A stretch of DNA of 64,000 bases from Kitasatospora sp. MAA19 (GTDB taxonomy: Bacteria; Actinomycetota; Actinomycetes; Streptomycetales; Streptomycetaceae). The stretch's first letter is position 1; every line of letters starts with the position of its first letter. The translations under genes and the position numbers were made by a program. The notes under the pieces are model-generated. The model was not told where the DNA came from, made no database searches, and saw only the letters and a list, made by a program, of their open reading frames with translations. The stretch lies in assembly GCF_029894125.1 (NCBI RefSeq), contig NZ_JARXYZ010000013.1, forward strand, positions 1-64,000, written 5' to 3'. Shown piece after piece: positions 1 to 8,329 of the stretch.

Positions 1-190
1 GGTTCTTCTGCAGGTGGCCACGTTCGGCCGCGACCACCCCGTCGTCCGGCATCCGCTCCTGGTCGCCGATCCGGTCCGCCAGGACGATCCGGCGCCCAGG
101 CGGGGCCCCTGCGCCGGTCACGGCAGCCACGGCCAGGGCAGTGAACAAGGCGACGACCACCACACCCGCGACCCAGTCTGTGCGGGGCAT
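1..190 (-). CDS. Small membrane-anchored protein, 3' part cut by window edge
   Basis: An open minus-strand frame runs off the left edge. From the ATG at 190 it encodes a short basic start (MPRTDW), one strongly hydrophobic segment of about 22 residues (roughly residues 7-28, rich in Val, Ala and Leu), then a charged outward or cytoplasmic part. This is the shape of a single-pass membrane protein or an uncleaved signal anchor. The frame stays open upstream of 190 with good codon bias (residues reading EPAAPLPWYRT), so the true start may lie near 270. No family recognised. The wholly antisense frames here have poorer codon bias. Confidence 0.45.
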   Translation of the reverse strand, partial: MPRTDWVAGVVVVALFTALAVAAVTGAGAPPGRRIVLADRIGDQERMPDDGVVAAERGHLQKN

Positions 191-451
191 CGTGCGGTAC
201 CAGGGCAGTGGAGCTGCCGGCTCCAGGGTGTTGGCCCAGATCGCTCGGAGGCCACTGGGCTTCTCGGATGTGACCCGTCGCAGCGAAGTTTCACCAGTCT
301 CAGCGGAGTTTGACTGGTTGCCGGTTGTCTCACCGGAGTTTGACCGCCGGGTTCAGTACCCGACGATGGCTGGGGCCTTGAGGTGGGCGGTTCAGCCGAC
401 CCGGAGGAAAAACCGAGGTCGACTGAGCGTTCGCTGCGACACAATCTCAGG

Positions 452-1570
452 ATGATCGGCAACCGGATCACCCATCGCACCGCGGACGGCGTCCGCATAC
501 CCGGAACCTGGCGGCACGCCTTCATCCGCAACGGCCGCTACTTCCTCACCGACCTCTTCATCTACGCCGACGGGCTCATCGACTGCTGGGGCCTGGTCAC
601 CATCGAGGAGTTCGAGGAGAATCTGCGCACCGGCTGGGTGGCCACTAGCCTCCCGGAGGGCGCGGAGGCGTCCGTGCACGGTCTGGCGCACTGGAAGTTC
701 AGCGAGCCGCGGAGCTGGCAGACCCCTGAGCTGCTGCTCGCCGAAGTCCGCGACACCATCGACCAGCTGAACGGGCGGCCCGACTCGACCGGCCGCTGCC
801 TGGCCGCCGTCGACGCCTTCCTCGCTGACCGGACCGAGGAGAACCGGGCCGCTGCCCACGCCGCATTCCTCGCGATCCCGGAATCGCAGCGCCGCTACGC
901 GCTGGGCGACATGGACCGCAAGGACTGGCCACTGCGGGTGTTGGTGGCAGGGCCCGGAGGCCAGACCTACCTGTCGTTCGACGGAACGGTCACGCAGAAG
1001 GACTACGACGGTGCCCTCGCATACTTCGAGGAGCGGGCCCGCTGGAGGGCCGAGCGGGCCAAGCGCGTCCCCGCGGACGGACCGGTGGCGTCCCATGCTC
1101 CGGCGGTGCACGTCTACCAGACGTTTCCGAAGGAGCCGGTGGACGATCCCGGCACGGTCGGCCTGCGCAACGACTACCCCGCCCCGATCACCATGGGGGA
1201 GGCCAGCTACCCCTCCGTTGCCCATGCCTACTGGGCTCTGTCGGTTGCTCAGCCCGAGGTCCGGGGCGCGATCGCGACGGCGGAAACCGCCTCCGCGGCG
1301 CGCACCCTCGCGGCCGAGGCGCCTCGCCGCGAGGGCTGGGAGCATGTCCGGACCGCCGTCATGACGCGCCTACTGCGCGCCAAGTACGACCAGCACCCCG
1401 AGCTGGCCGAGATCCTGCTGTCGACAGAAGACGCCACCGTGATCTACGACGACATGGAGTCGGCCTTCTGGGGCGACAACGCTGGCCGAGGGCGCAACTG
1501 GACAGGGCGTCTGCTCGAACTGGTCCGCTCCGAGCTGCATGCGCGGCGGACGGAGATCCCGGAGCTGTGA
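452..1570 (+). CDS. NADAR-domain protein with an extra N-terminal domain
   Basis: 372 residues from the ATG at 452; an upstream in-frame ATG at 383 adds 23 low-quality residues and seems less likely. The C-terminal third (about residues 240-370) resembles the NADAR/YbiA family, enzymes that act on ADP-ribose-linked or riboflavin-pathway N-glycosides: it has the Y-P-S-V-x-H-A-Y-W-A-L-S stretch, an L-L-x-A-K-Y-x-Q-H-P-E-L segment and the terminal W-G-D-N-x-G-R-G-R-N-W-x-G-R-L-L motif. The N-terminal 100 residues form a separate domain with W, F and Y residues (WRHAF, GRYFLTDLFIYADG, DCWG). Where relatives, as I recall them, read V-E-H, this protein reads V-A-H, so the usual glutamate may be lost. 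No DarT-like toxin gene is visible in the part of the locus present. Confidence 0.75.
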   Translation: MIGNRITHRTADGVRIPGTWRHAFIRNGRYFLTDLFIYADGLIDCWGLVTIEEFEENLRTGWVATSLPEGAEASVHGLAHWKFSEPRSWQTPELLLAEVRDTIDQLNGRPDSTGRCLAAVDAFLADRTEENRAAAHAAFLAIPESQRRYALGDMDRKDWPLRVLVAGPGGQTYLSFDGTVTQKDYDGALAYFEERARWRAERAKRVPADGPVASHAPAVHVYQTFPKEPVDDPGTVGLRNDYPAPITMGEASYPSVAHAYWALSVAQPEVRGAIATAETASAARTLAAEAPRREGWEHVRTAVMTRLLRAKYDQHPELAEILLSTEDATVIYDDMESAFWGDNAGRGRNWTGRLLELVRSELHARRTEIPEL

Positions 1571-1616
1571 CCGGACCAGGCGAGTGACTCTCGAGAACCC
1601 CAACGGCATCAAGCGC

Positions 1617-2483
1617 TCAGGGGGCTTCGTCCTCGACGGCGTTGGGGTTCTCGCAGAGGGCGAGCTCGGCTTCCCGTGTGCGGGTGGCTCTCGCATGGCA
1701 TCGCTTGGAGCAGGCGGTGCGGGCGATGGTGGCGGTCAGGTCGCCCTCGGCGTCGCGGACGGCGTGGTGGAAGGCGAGAGCGGTCTCCAGCAGCGGGATG
1801 AGCCAGGGCAGGCCGGCGACGTCGATCTGGGTGCGCAGAACGGTGGCGCGGTCGGTGATCTCGCGGTCATCGGTGCCGGCGTCGCCGACCAGGGCGGCCC
1901 CGTGGGCGAGCAGCACGGTCGCGCGCTGGTCGAGCGGCTCCAGGTACTGGCGGGCGAGGGCGATCTCCTCGTCAGCTCGGTCCGGGTCGGCGAACGCGGT
2001 GACCAGGGCCAGGCGGGTCTGCGCGATGGCCCGCTCACCGGGCGCGCCGTGCTGCTCGGCCTCGGCCCGCCCATCGCGGAGGGCCTGGGCGGCCGCGGCG
2101 AAGTCTCCCCGCGGCCACAGGATGTCGCCCCGGACACGGTGCCGGCGGCTCTTCCACGTCAGCGCGGAGGCTGCGGCCAGCGCGCCGGGGAAGTCGCCGT
2201 GGATGCGGGCGAGGTTGGCGATGCCGCGCTGTGCCTGCGGGGCGAGGCGGCCGCCCGCGGCGGCGACGTGGTGCATGCCGCGGAGGGCATCGGCGGTGCG
2301 GTCGAGGTCTTTGTCGGCCTTGGCCCGGTAGTACCGGGCGAGCTGGGTCAGTTCGTCGGACAGCAGGCCGCCGTCCAGGACGGCGGTCAGGCGGCGGGCG
2401 GTCTGCGCGCGGTGTTCGTGCTGGCGGCGGCTGATGGCGGTCAGCAGCTCGGCCAGAGCGTCGGCGGGCGTGTCCGCGGCCGG
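1617..2483 (-). pseudogene. Tetratricopeptide regulator, C-terminal fragment
   Basis: The frame from about 2483 down to the stop at 1617 has strong actinobacterial codon bias and reads as helical TPR-like repeats (ADALAELLTAISRR, LTQLARYYRAKADKDLDRTADALRGMHHVAAAG, then further helix pairs). This resembles the C-terminal TPR region of large Streptomyces ATP-binding/TPR regulators. No start codon with a ribosome site is present at the 5' end. The frame continues to 2666 only as low-complexity residues antisense to another coding fragment, so the ATPase and N-terminal parts appear deleted. The break is near 2484, where a plus-strand fragment begins. Exact parent family is uncertain. Confidence 0.6.
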
Positions 2484-2834
2484 CTCGAGGACACCACCGA
2501 CCTCGACTACGTCCGCCGGTCCCTCGACCGCCTCACCACCCGCCGCAGCCGCCCTGTCTGCCACCGCGACGGCCGCATGGTCGGCTACGCGATCCTCGGC
2601 CCCGACGCCAGGTCCTCGCGGGCCTCCGGCACCTTCCGCCGCCGTGTCTTCTGGCTCCTGCCGCACGACCGCGACCAGGACCCCGAGGGCCTCTACTCCA
2701 CCGGCGTCCCCTCCGAAGCCGTCGACCCGCGCACCGTCGCCCCGGGCGTCAAGGGCTACAAGACCGAGTGCTCCGAAGGCGGCCCAGCCTCACCCGCCAT
2801 GCTCGAACTCGGAACAACGCTCCCGAAAGCCTGA
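2484..2834 (+). pseudogene. C-terminal fragment of an unidentified protein
   Basis: From about 2490 to the TGA at 2834 the plus strand shows clear coding bias (almost all codons end in G or C) and reads L-D-Y-V-R-R-S-L-D-R-L-T-T-R-R, then F-R-R-R-V-F-W-L-L-P-H-D-R-D-Q-D-P-E-G-L-Y-S-T-G. There is no plausible start codon at the 5' end: the frame continues upstream only through antisense of the TPR fragment. It is therefore read as the 3' end of a gene whose 5' part was lost at the same junction that truncated the neighbouring minus-strand gene. I do not recognise the family. Confidence 0.5.
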
Positions 2835-2978
2835 CGCCCCAACACCCGGTTGACGCCGACGCGGCACCGAAGCACACCGCACCGCTACGCTCCCGCTCGT
2901 GACCGACGTCTCGCAGTCAAAGTCGGCCCCGCAACAGGATGCCGAGCCGCTCCTGACCGTGATGCACAGGGATGTCTG

Positions 2979-3662
2979 TCAGCGGTCAACCGACCGTTGA
3001 TGATCCGAATCGCTCTGGTTCGGCAGTCCGAACATCGACAGGCAGGGCACCAGCCCGCTGACCGAGACGGGCACGCGCGCATGCGTCTCCCAGCGGTCAC
3101 GCGTCAGTCGCAGCCGCCTGTTCGTCACAGGCCGGCCACGGACCACATGACGGTCGATACCGTCGAACTCATAGCCGCGCTTCTGGGACACGGCGAACGA
3201 GGAGGCGTTGTCCTCGAAGGCTCCCGACGTCGCCTCCAGCGCGTCCAGGCCTGCGAAGGCCAGGTGCAGGACGGCGGCGCGCATCTCAGTGCCGATCCCT
3301 TGCCGCTGATGCCGTGCACCGAGCCATGAGGCGGTCGTGACCTCCCGCAGTACGGCGAAGTCGCGGGCGGCGATGGTCTGCAGGCCGACGACCCGGCCGT
3401 TCTCGAAGACGGCCAGGTTCAGGGCCCAGTTGTCCGGGGCCCAGTTCCCCCGGCGCAACCAGTGGTGCTGCACTACCGAGCGCGCCCGTTCCGCCGGAGG
3501 AAGGTCGGTCCACGGCACGAGGAAGGGCATGCGGTCCGGCTCACGGACGCCCTCTGCCGCCAGGCTGGCCAGGTCGGCCAACTCGCTGTCGGTGGGCAGC
3601 CGAAGTTCCAGGCGGGGAGTGTTCAGGCTCAGGCCCAGCAACGGCCAGTGATCAATCAACAT
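2979..3662 (-). CDS. GNAT family N-acetyltransferase (RimJ/RimL-like)
   Basis: 227 residues from the ATG at 3662, chosen because the protein then starts MLIDHWPLLGLSL and leads directly into the family-typical T-P-R-L-E-L-R-L-P. The acetyl-CoA binding loop is visible as R-H-Q-R-Q-G-I-G-T-E-M-R (Q/RxxGxG/A type), followed by an A-A-V-L-H-L-A-F helix and the N-x-A-S-S motif (D-N-A-S-S-F-A-V-S-Q-K-R-G-Y). Such enzymes transfer an acetyl group from acetyl-CoA to an amine of a protein N-terminus or small molecule. Substrate unknown; monocistronic, flanked by broken genes. The last 30 residues are poorly conserved-looking and may reflect a shifted stop. Confidence 0.8.
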   Translation of the reverse strand: MLIDHWPLLGLSLNTPRLELRLPTDSELADLASLAAEGVREPDRMPFLVPWTDLPPAERARSVVQHHWLRRGNWAPDNWALNLAVFENGRVVGLQTIAARDFAVLREVTTASWLGARHQRQGIGTEMRAAVLHLAFAGLDALEATSGAFEDNASSFAVSQKRGYEFDGIDRHVVRGRPVTNRRLRLTRDRWETHARVPVSVSGLVPCLSMFGLPNQSDSDHQRSVDR

Positions 3663-3967
3663 GCGCCATTGTTGAAGACGACGGCAGCTGCGGTCATCTG
3701 ATGTCCAGGGCTCGGACAAGCTGAGGGCTCAGGTCGCCCCTCCGCTCCTTGGACAAGAAGCCGGGCCCTCCCGGGCTGGGCCCGTCAGGGACCGCGCCCG
3801 GAGGAACCCGGGACAGCCGAAGAGCGCCGAGTTCCAGGCCTGACCGTGCGTTGGTGGCCCGCTTCCCCGTTCCCGGGGCGGCGGGCCTGCTGCTTCCGGC
3901 GTCGTGCTTGAGGCTGTCTGCGGGGTTGTGGGCCTGATGCCGAAGCGGGCAGCGGGGCGGTGGCTCG
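3663..3967. other. Gene-free stretch with a short GC-rich hairpin
   Basis: No frame here has convincing coding bias on either strand. It holds a 7-bp perfect inverted repeat, CGGGCCC at 3762-3768 and GGGCCCG at 3778-3784, which could act as a weak terminator. The rest looks like degraded sequence between the acetyltransferase gene and the remnant ending at 3968. Confidence 0.4.
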
Positions 3968-4098
3968 TCAGAGGGGGATGATGCGGGTGAGGCGTACGAG
4001 GTGGCTGTGCGCGTCGATGACGTACTCGACCAGACCGCGTCCGTGGGGGATCGGGAGCCGGCGCCAGTCGCCGGCGCTGTCGCGGGCGCTGCTCTCCG
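3968..4098 (-). pseudogene. C-terminal remnant of a small unidentified protein
   Basis: About 40 codons with high GC3 on the minus strand end in TGA at 3970-3968 and read D-W-R-R-L-P-I-P-H-G-R-G-L-V-E-Y-V-I-D followed by H-L-V-R-L-T-R-I-I-P-L. The frame closes at 4109 without a start codon. It looks like the 3' end of a small gene whose 5' part is missing; the strand-rich ending is loosely like a RelE/ParE-type fold, but this is a guess. It abuts the SUKH fragment head to head. Confidence 0.35.
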
Positions 4099-4287
4099 TT
4101 CGATGCCCTCATGTTCTTCGGCGACAACGGGGGCGGTGACCAGTTCGCCTTCGTGCAGAAGCCGCAGCGCCCGGACGTGTTCGTCTGGGAGCACGAGAGC
4201 GACAGCCGCAGGTGGGTGGCCAACAACCTGCGCGACTACCTCGGCCGTTCGCTGCGCGTCGGAGGAGACGACTGGTATCAGCTGTAG
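4099..4287 (+). pseudogene. SMI1/KNR4 (SUKH) protein, C-terminal fragment
   Basis: The frame ending in TAG at 4287 reads F-D-A-L-M-F-F-G-D-N-G-G-G-D-Q-F-A-F, then D-V-F-V-W-E-H-E-S-D-S-R-R-W-V-A and L-R-D-Y-L. The F-F-G-x-N-G-G-G-x-x-F motif with a V-W-x-H-E-x-D-S-R segment is the characteristic SMI1/KNR4 (SUKH) signature, a family used as immunity proteins to contact-dependent and other toxins. About 60 residues remain of a domain that is usually 130-170 residues, so the N-terminal half is lost at the junction near 4098. An ATG at 4111 could start a peptide but lacks a ribosome site. A toxin partner is not seen. Confidence 0.6.
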
Positions 4288-4755
4288 CCGAAACGATCCG
4301 CCAGGCGCTGTACCCCTCGATCTCCCCGTCCCGGCAGTGACTGTCGAGGTACATGTCCCGTCCCGATACCCAGCCCGGTACACCGGAACGTGCTCAGTGG
4401 CGGGGCGGCGGCCTGCCGGGCCCCTCTCGTGGCCCGCGGCCGCAACTGGGATCCTGGTTACGCAGACCCGGCACCTGCAAGTGGCCGGGCATTGCGCTCG
4501 GCCGGGTGCCGGTCAGGCCTCTCATCAGCGGTCATACGGTGCTCCGGGCCGCGGTGACACCACCCCCAGGTCATACCTTCGACAGGGGGCAACAGCCAGA
4601 CCGGGTCCGGAGGCCAGGAGCCCCCGTTTCAGGGCCACCAAGAAGACAAGGGGGCCTTGTCGTACGAACGGCCCACCCGGGTCGCAGACTGCTTCAGCCG
4701 GGTACTTACTGAGAGTGAGCTACGCGTGGCGTGGGTGCCCATAGGCGGAGGTGTC
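4288..4755. other. Intergenic region upstream of the multicopper oxidase
   Basis: About 470 bases without a convincing gene. Frames open on both strands lack codon bias. The only functional element I can point to is the ribosome site GGAGG at 4746-4750 of the next gene; a promoter for that gene should lie here but no clear -35/-10 pair stands out. Confidence 0.45.
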
Positions 4756-6210
4756 ATGCGTTCCCGTTACAAGGCTTCCTTCCTTGTCACTGCCCTGGTC
4801 GTTGCCCTCGCCACCCTGGTGAGCGGCTGCATCGGTGGCCGAGCGGCTTCACAGTCGCCCTCTTCTTCGCAGTCGCCCTCTTCGTCGCAGTCGCTGTCGT
4901 TTGCGGAGGGTTCCCCGTTGCAGGAACCGGCGCAGATGGTGAGCCACGACGGGGTACTGCGGGTGGAACTCGCCGTGGAGAGGCAGCAGGTGGACCTGGG
5001 CGGCCACAAGCTGTGGGCTCTCACCTACAACGGCAGCTACATGCCACCGACGCTGCGGATCCATCCGGGGGACAAGCTGGACGTGACCATGCGGAACACG
5101 CTGAACCAGGTCACCAACCTGCATGTCCACGGGCTCCATGTGTCGCCGAGCGGAAACGCCGACAACATCTTCATCCAAATCAATCCAGGTCAGACGTTCG
5201 ACTACTCGTACCAGTTCCCGACCACGCTGCGGGCCGGCACCTACTGGTACCACTCACACGCGGACCCCATCTCCGCGCCGCAGGTCTCCGGGGGCCTGTC
5301 AGGCATCCTGATCGTCGAGGGGCTCCAGCAGTACCTTCCGGCGAACCTGCAAAACATCACCGAGCACGTCATCGGTCTCAAGGACTTCCAAGTCGAGGGC
5401 GACTCCGTCAAGACCCAGGGCCTGCACATCGGCGGGACCACCAACCGCACCGTCAACGGCCAGCTGAACCCGACCATCTCCATCCGGCCGGGTGAGACCC
5501 AGCTCTGGCGGCTGGCCAACATCAGCGCCAACATCTACTACAACGTTCAACTGCAAGGACAGCAGTTCCATGTGATCGCCCACGACGGCACCCCCGTCGA
5601 CCGGATCTGGACGGCCGACTCGCTCCTCCTCGCAGCCGGCGCCCGATTCGATGTCCTTGTGCAAGGCGGTCCGCCCGGCCGCTCTCAGCTGCAGACGCTC
5701 GCGTACAACACCGGACCGGCTGGCAACTCCTTCCCGCAGGCGACCCTGGCCACCCTGGTCTCCGAGAGACCTTCCACGCCGGCGACGGCGCTGCCCACCT
5801 CGCCCTTCGCGCCGACAGTGGACTTGAGCCAGGCGCCGGTCGCCGCGCGGCGCACCATCGTGTTCTCCGAGAACAACGACGGCACCAAGTTCTACATCAA
5901 TGGCAAGCAGTTCGACATGAACCGGGTGGACATCCAGGCCAAGCTGAACACGGTCGAGGAATGGACCATTCGTAACGACAGCAACGAGGAGCACTCCTTC
6001 CACGTACACACCAACCACTTCCAGCTGATGAGCATCAACGGCCTTCCGCACGAGGGCCACGGCTTGCAGGACGTTGCGAGCGTCCCCGCCAAGGGCGAGT
6101 TCGTCATCCGGATGCACTTCAAGGACTACACCGGCAAGACCGTCCTGCACTGCCACATCCTCAACCACGAGGACGCGGGCATGATGGCCGTACTGGAGAT
6201 CGTCCAGTGA
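4756..6210 (+). CDS. Multicopper oxidase, lipoprotein
   Basis: 484 residues from the ATG at 4756, preceded at 7 nt by GGAGG; an upstream in-frame ATG at 4657 would bury the signal peptide. The N-terminus is a lipoprotein signal: basic MRSRYK, hydrophobic core, lipobox L-V-S-G-C with Cys25. A low-complexity Ser/Pro/Gln linker (S-Q-S-P-S-S repeats) follows. Copper ligand motifs appear in order: H-V-H-G, Y-H-S-H, H-S-F-H-V-H and H-C-H-I-L-N-H-E-D-A-G-M-M, which supply the type 1, 2 and 3 coppers of laccase/CueO/CotA-type enzymes that oxidise phenols or metal ions with reduction of O2 to water. It should be anchored outside the membrane. It stands alone; a copper or lignin-related role is inference. 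Confidence 0.92.
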   Translation: MRSRYKASFLVTALVVALATLVSGCIGGRAASQSPSSSQSPSSSQSLSFAEGSPLQEPAQMVSHDGVLRVELAVERQQVDLGGHKLWALTYNGSYMPPTLRIHPGDKLDVTMRNTLNQVTNLHVHGLHVSPSGNADNIFIQINPGQTFDYSYQFPTTLRAGTYWYHSHADPISAPQVSGGLSGILIVEGLQQYLPANLQNITEHVIGLKDFQVEGDSVKTQGLHIGGTTNRTVNGQLNPTISIRPGETQLWRLANISANIYYNVQLQGQQFHVIAHDGTPVDRIWTADSLLLAAGARFDVLVQGGPPGRSQLQTLAYNTGPAGNSFPQATLATLVSERPSTPATALPTSPFAPTVDLSQAPVAARRTIVFSENNDGTKFYINGKQFDMNRVDIQAKLNTVEEWTIRNDSNEEHSFHVHTNHFQLMSINGLPHEGHGLQDVASVPAKGEFVIRMHFKDYTGKTVLHCHILNHEDAGMMAVLEIVQ

Positions 6211-6271
6211 CGCGTTGACTCTTCCGTGGGGCCTGTGCAAAGAACGACTCTGTCCCGTAAACGGCGCTGGC

Positions 6272-6562
6272 TCACTTCCGGTGGTGACGTGCGGTCATGC
6301 TCGCTCCATGCAGTGATTCGCCCAGTTCACACCGGAGGCCAGCGATCTGGCCCCTGAGTGCGCCGCAGGCAGGGGCGGCGCACTGGCCTACCTGGCCGTC
6401 GACGAACCGTAGGTCCGGGATCAGCCGGCTGACCCGGTCCTTCCGCGGGTTGGCCTGCCCCCTGGTCAGGCCCCAGACCTCGTATTCCAGGGAGATCAGG
6501 TGCTCGGCCAGGTAAGACCCGTCCTGGCCGGTCACCCCGGTGATCAGTGCACGCTTGGACAT
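6272..6562 (-). pseudogene. GDP-mannose 4,6-dehydratase, N-terminal stub
   Basis: Starting at the ATG at 6562 (preceded by AGGGGAA), the protein reads M-S-K-R-A-L-I-T-G-V-T-G-Q-D-G-S-Y-L-A-E-H-L, the NADP-binding start of GDP-mannose 4,6-dehydratase (gmd), followed by G-Q-A-N-P-R-K and R-L-I-P-D-L-R-F-V-D-G. Similarity ends after about 52 residues (near 6405). The remaining 40 residues are unrelated and the frame stops at 6272, whereas the enzyme needs about 320-350 residues including the Y-x-x-x-K catalytic site. The stub keeps its start and ribosome site but cannot be an enzyme; the 3' part was deleted or replaced. Confidence 0.8.
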
Positions 6563-6836
6563 CCGTTCCCCTTCAGCCACTGCTCGCGGAGCGCTCTCGG
6601 CACGGCCAGCGAACCAGAGGAGGGGCTAAGGAATTTGCGAGACTTCCGGCGCACGCCGCCCGGTCCCCCGTCGGATCGGCACAGGGCCGAGGAAGTGTAA
6701 GGCCGTCACGCCGAACAGGCAGACAGCTCTCCGAGGTGGAGCCCGAACCTTGCGGGACCGTCCTCGGTTCGGCTGCCGGGGTCGGCCACACGGTGTCGCG
6801 GCTGAGCGCGACGTGCTGGGACGGCCCAGGCCGGTG

Positions 6837-8069
6837 TCAGTCGTCGATCGCCTGGTAGAGCGTGGTCCAGAAATCGTGGATCAACCGCGCCGCGTTCGGG
6901 ACGGACATCCCGACCTGGGTGAGCAGGATTCCGGTGAGCTGATTGTCCGGGTCGGCGTAGGTCGAGGTGCCGCTCCCGCCGTCCCAGCCGAACTGGCCGA
7001 CGGGGGCGTAGTCGCCGCGGTAGGTGCGCACCGCCATCCCGAAGCCCCAACCACCGTGCTGCCCTTGGCCGTACGAGAGGTGGACGTTGTCGCGGGCCAG
7101 CGCTGTACGGGCGGCGGTCTGCTCGGGCGTGAGGCGGTTGGTGGTCATCAGCTGGACGGCGGACCGGGACAGGATCCGCTCGCTGCCGTGCGTTCCGCGG
7201 TTCAGCAGCATGCGGAAGTAGGCGTGGTAGTCGTCGACGGTGGAGGCCAGCCCGCCTCCGCCGCCCTGGAACGCCGGAGGCTTGCTCCAGCGTCCGTCCG
7301 CCGGCTCGTCCCAGACGGTGAACTCCCCGGTCTGCGGGTTCGGGGCGTAGAGGGGAGGCAGGCGGTCGATCTTGCCGGCTGGGACGTGGAAGCCGGTGTC
7401 CTTCATGCCCAACGGGTCGAAGACGCGCTCGCGCAGGAAGGTCTCGAAGGGCTGGCCGGTGACCCTGGCGACGAGCACGCCGAGGAGGTCACTGGCGAGG
7501 TGGTACTGCCAGCTCTCTCCGGGCTGGTGCATCAGCGGAAGCGTGCCGAGGCGGCGCATCCACTCGTCCGGCTCGGGCATCGGCACCGGCAGATCGGGTG
7601 TGAGCCCCCGCTCGAAGACCGCGTTCATGATCGGGGTACCCAGCGCCGTCATGTCCATGCCGAGCCCGAAGGTGGAGGTCAGCACGTCCCGCACGGTGAT
7701 CGGCCGCTTCGCCGGCACCGTGTCGTCCAGCGGGCCGTCGATCCGCTTCAGCACCCGCCGATCGGCGAGTTCCGGTAGCCACTGCTCCACCAGGTCGTCC
7801 AGCCGAAGCCTGCACTCGTCCAGCAGGACCATCGCCGCCGCCATCGTGACCGGCTTGGACGTCGAAGCCATCCGGAAGATCGTGTCCCGGCGCATCGTCG
7901 CGCCGCCGTCGCGACTCATCGTCCCGATCGCTTCGACGTGCGTCTCGTCGCCTCGGCCGACCAGCGCGACGAGCCCGGGGATCTTCCCGGACTCGACGTG
8001 CCGCGCCAGCACGTCGCGCATCCTGCGCAGCCCTGCTTCGGACAAGCCGCCGCCGCTCTTCCCCATCAT
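6837..8069 (-). CDS. Serine hydrolase (beta-lactamase/EstB-like)
   Basis: 410 residues. The catalytic S-x-x-K motif is visible as M-A-S-T-S-K-P-V-T near residue 70, a second motif as W-Q-Y-H-L-A-S-D-L-L-G near residue 190 (Y-x-N equivalent, tyrosine present), and a C-terminal G-W-D-G-G-S-G-T near residue 365 in place of K-T-G. This is the class C beta-lactamase-like esterase/peptidase fold (EstB, D-aminopeptidase relatives). There is no signal peptide, so it is probably a cytoplasmic esterase. Two adjacent ATGs (8069 and 8066) follow GGGGGAG; the second has the better spacing. It is divergent from the regulator at 8330 across an AT-rich repeat-bearing spacer. Confidence 0.88.
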   Translation of the reverse strand: MMGKSGGGLSEAGLRRMRDVLARHVESGKIPGLVALVGRGDETHVEAIGTMSRDGGATMRRDTIFRMASTSKPVTMAAAMVLLDECRLRLDDLVEQWLPELADRRVLKRIDGPLDDTVPAKRPITVRDVLTSTFGLGMDMTALGTPIMNAVFERGLTPDLPVPMPEPDEWMRRLGTLPLMHQPGESWQYHLASDLLGVLVARVTGQPFETFLRERVFDPLGMKDTGFHVPAGKIDRLPPLYAPNPQTGEFTVWDEPADGRWSKPPAFQGGGGGLASTVDDYHAYFRMLLNRGTHGSERILSRSAVQLMTTNRLTPEQTAARTALARDNVHLSYGQGQHGGWGFGMAVRTYRGDYAPVGQFGWDGGSGTSTYADPDNQLTGILLTQVGMSVPNAARLIHDFWTTLYQAIDD

Positions 8070-8192
8070 GAATCTCCCCCTGCATGAGTGTTCGGGAACT
8101 ACTGAACAACCACGAAGCTACATTGCGTTCACAGATCAGTCAACGAGAACAGATAGCTGCATTGGCCTGCAGGGAAGAGACATTGCCTTGAT

Positions 8193-8264
8193 ATTGCAAT
8201 GAGCTTGGCGCTGAATGCAATGGACGATCAAGGCTTGCATTGCAATGAGTTGCGAGTGAATGCA
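8193..8264. promoter_or_regulatory. AT-rich direct repeats between divergent genes, likely operator
   Basis: In an unusually AT-rich spacer, the sequence ATTGCAATGAG-x-x-T-x-G-x-G-x-TGAATGCA occurs twice, at 8193-8219 and 8239-8264, 46 bp apart. Each copy contains the palindrome ATTGCAAT, and 8235-8245 forms the perfect dyad TTGCATTGCAA. Related ATTGC words recur at 8122 and 8160. The position between the serine hydrolase and the MarR-like regulator suggests binding sites for that regulator. Confidence 0.6.
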
Positions 8265-8329
8265 TACTGCGGAGCGGAAGCGTGCGGACATCGGGCCCCG
8301 CGCAGGCCGACAGAGGGGCGAGAGCATCG

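Noticed and set aside
3694..4383. Minus-strand frame of 229 codons
   Set aside because: Pro/Arg/Ser-rich shadow; two better-biased fragments in other frames explain the region.
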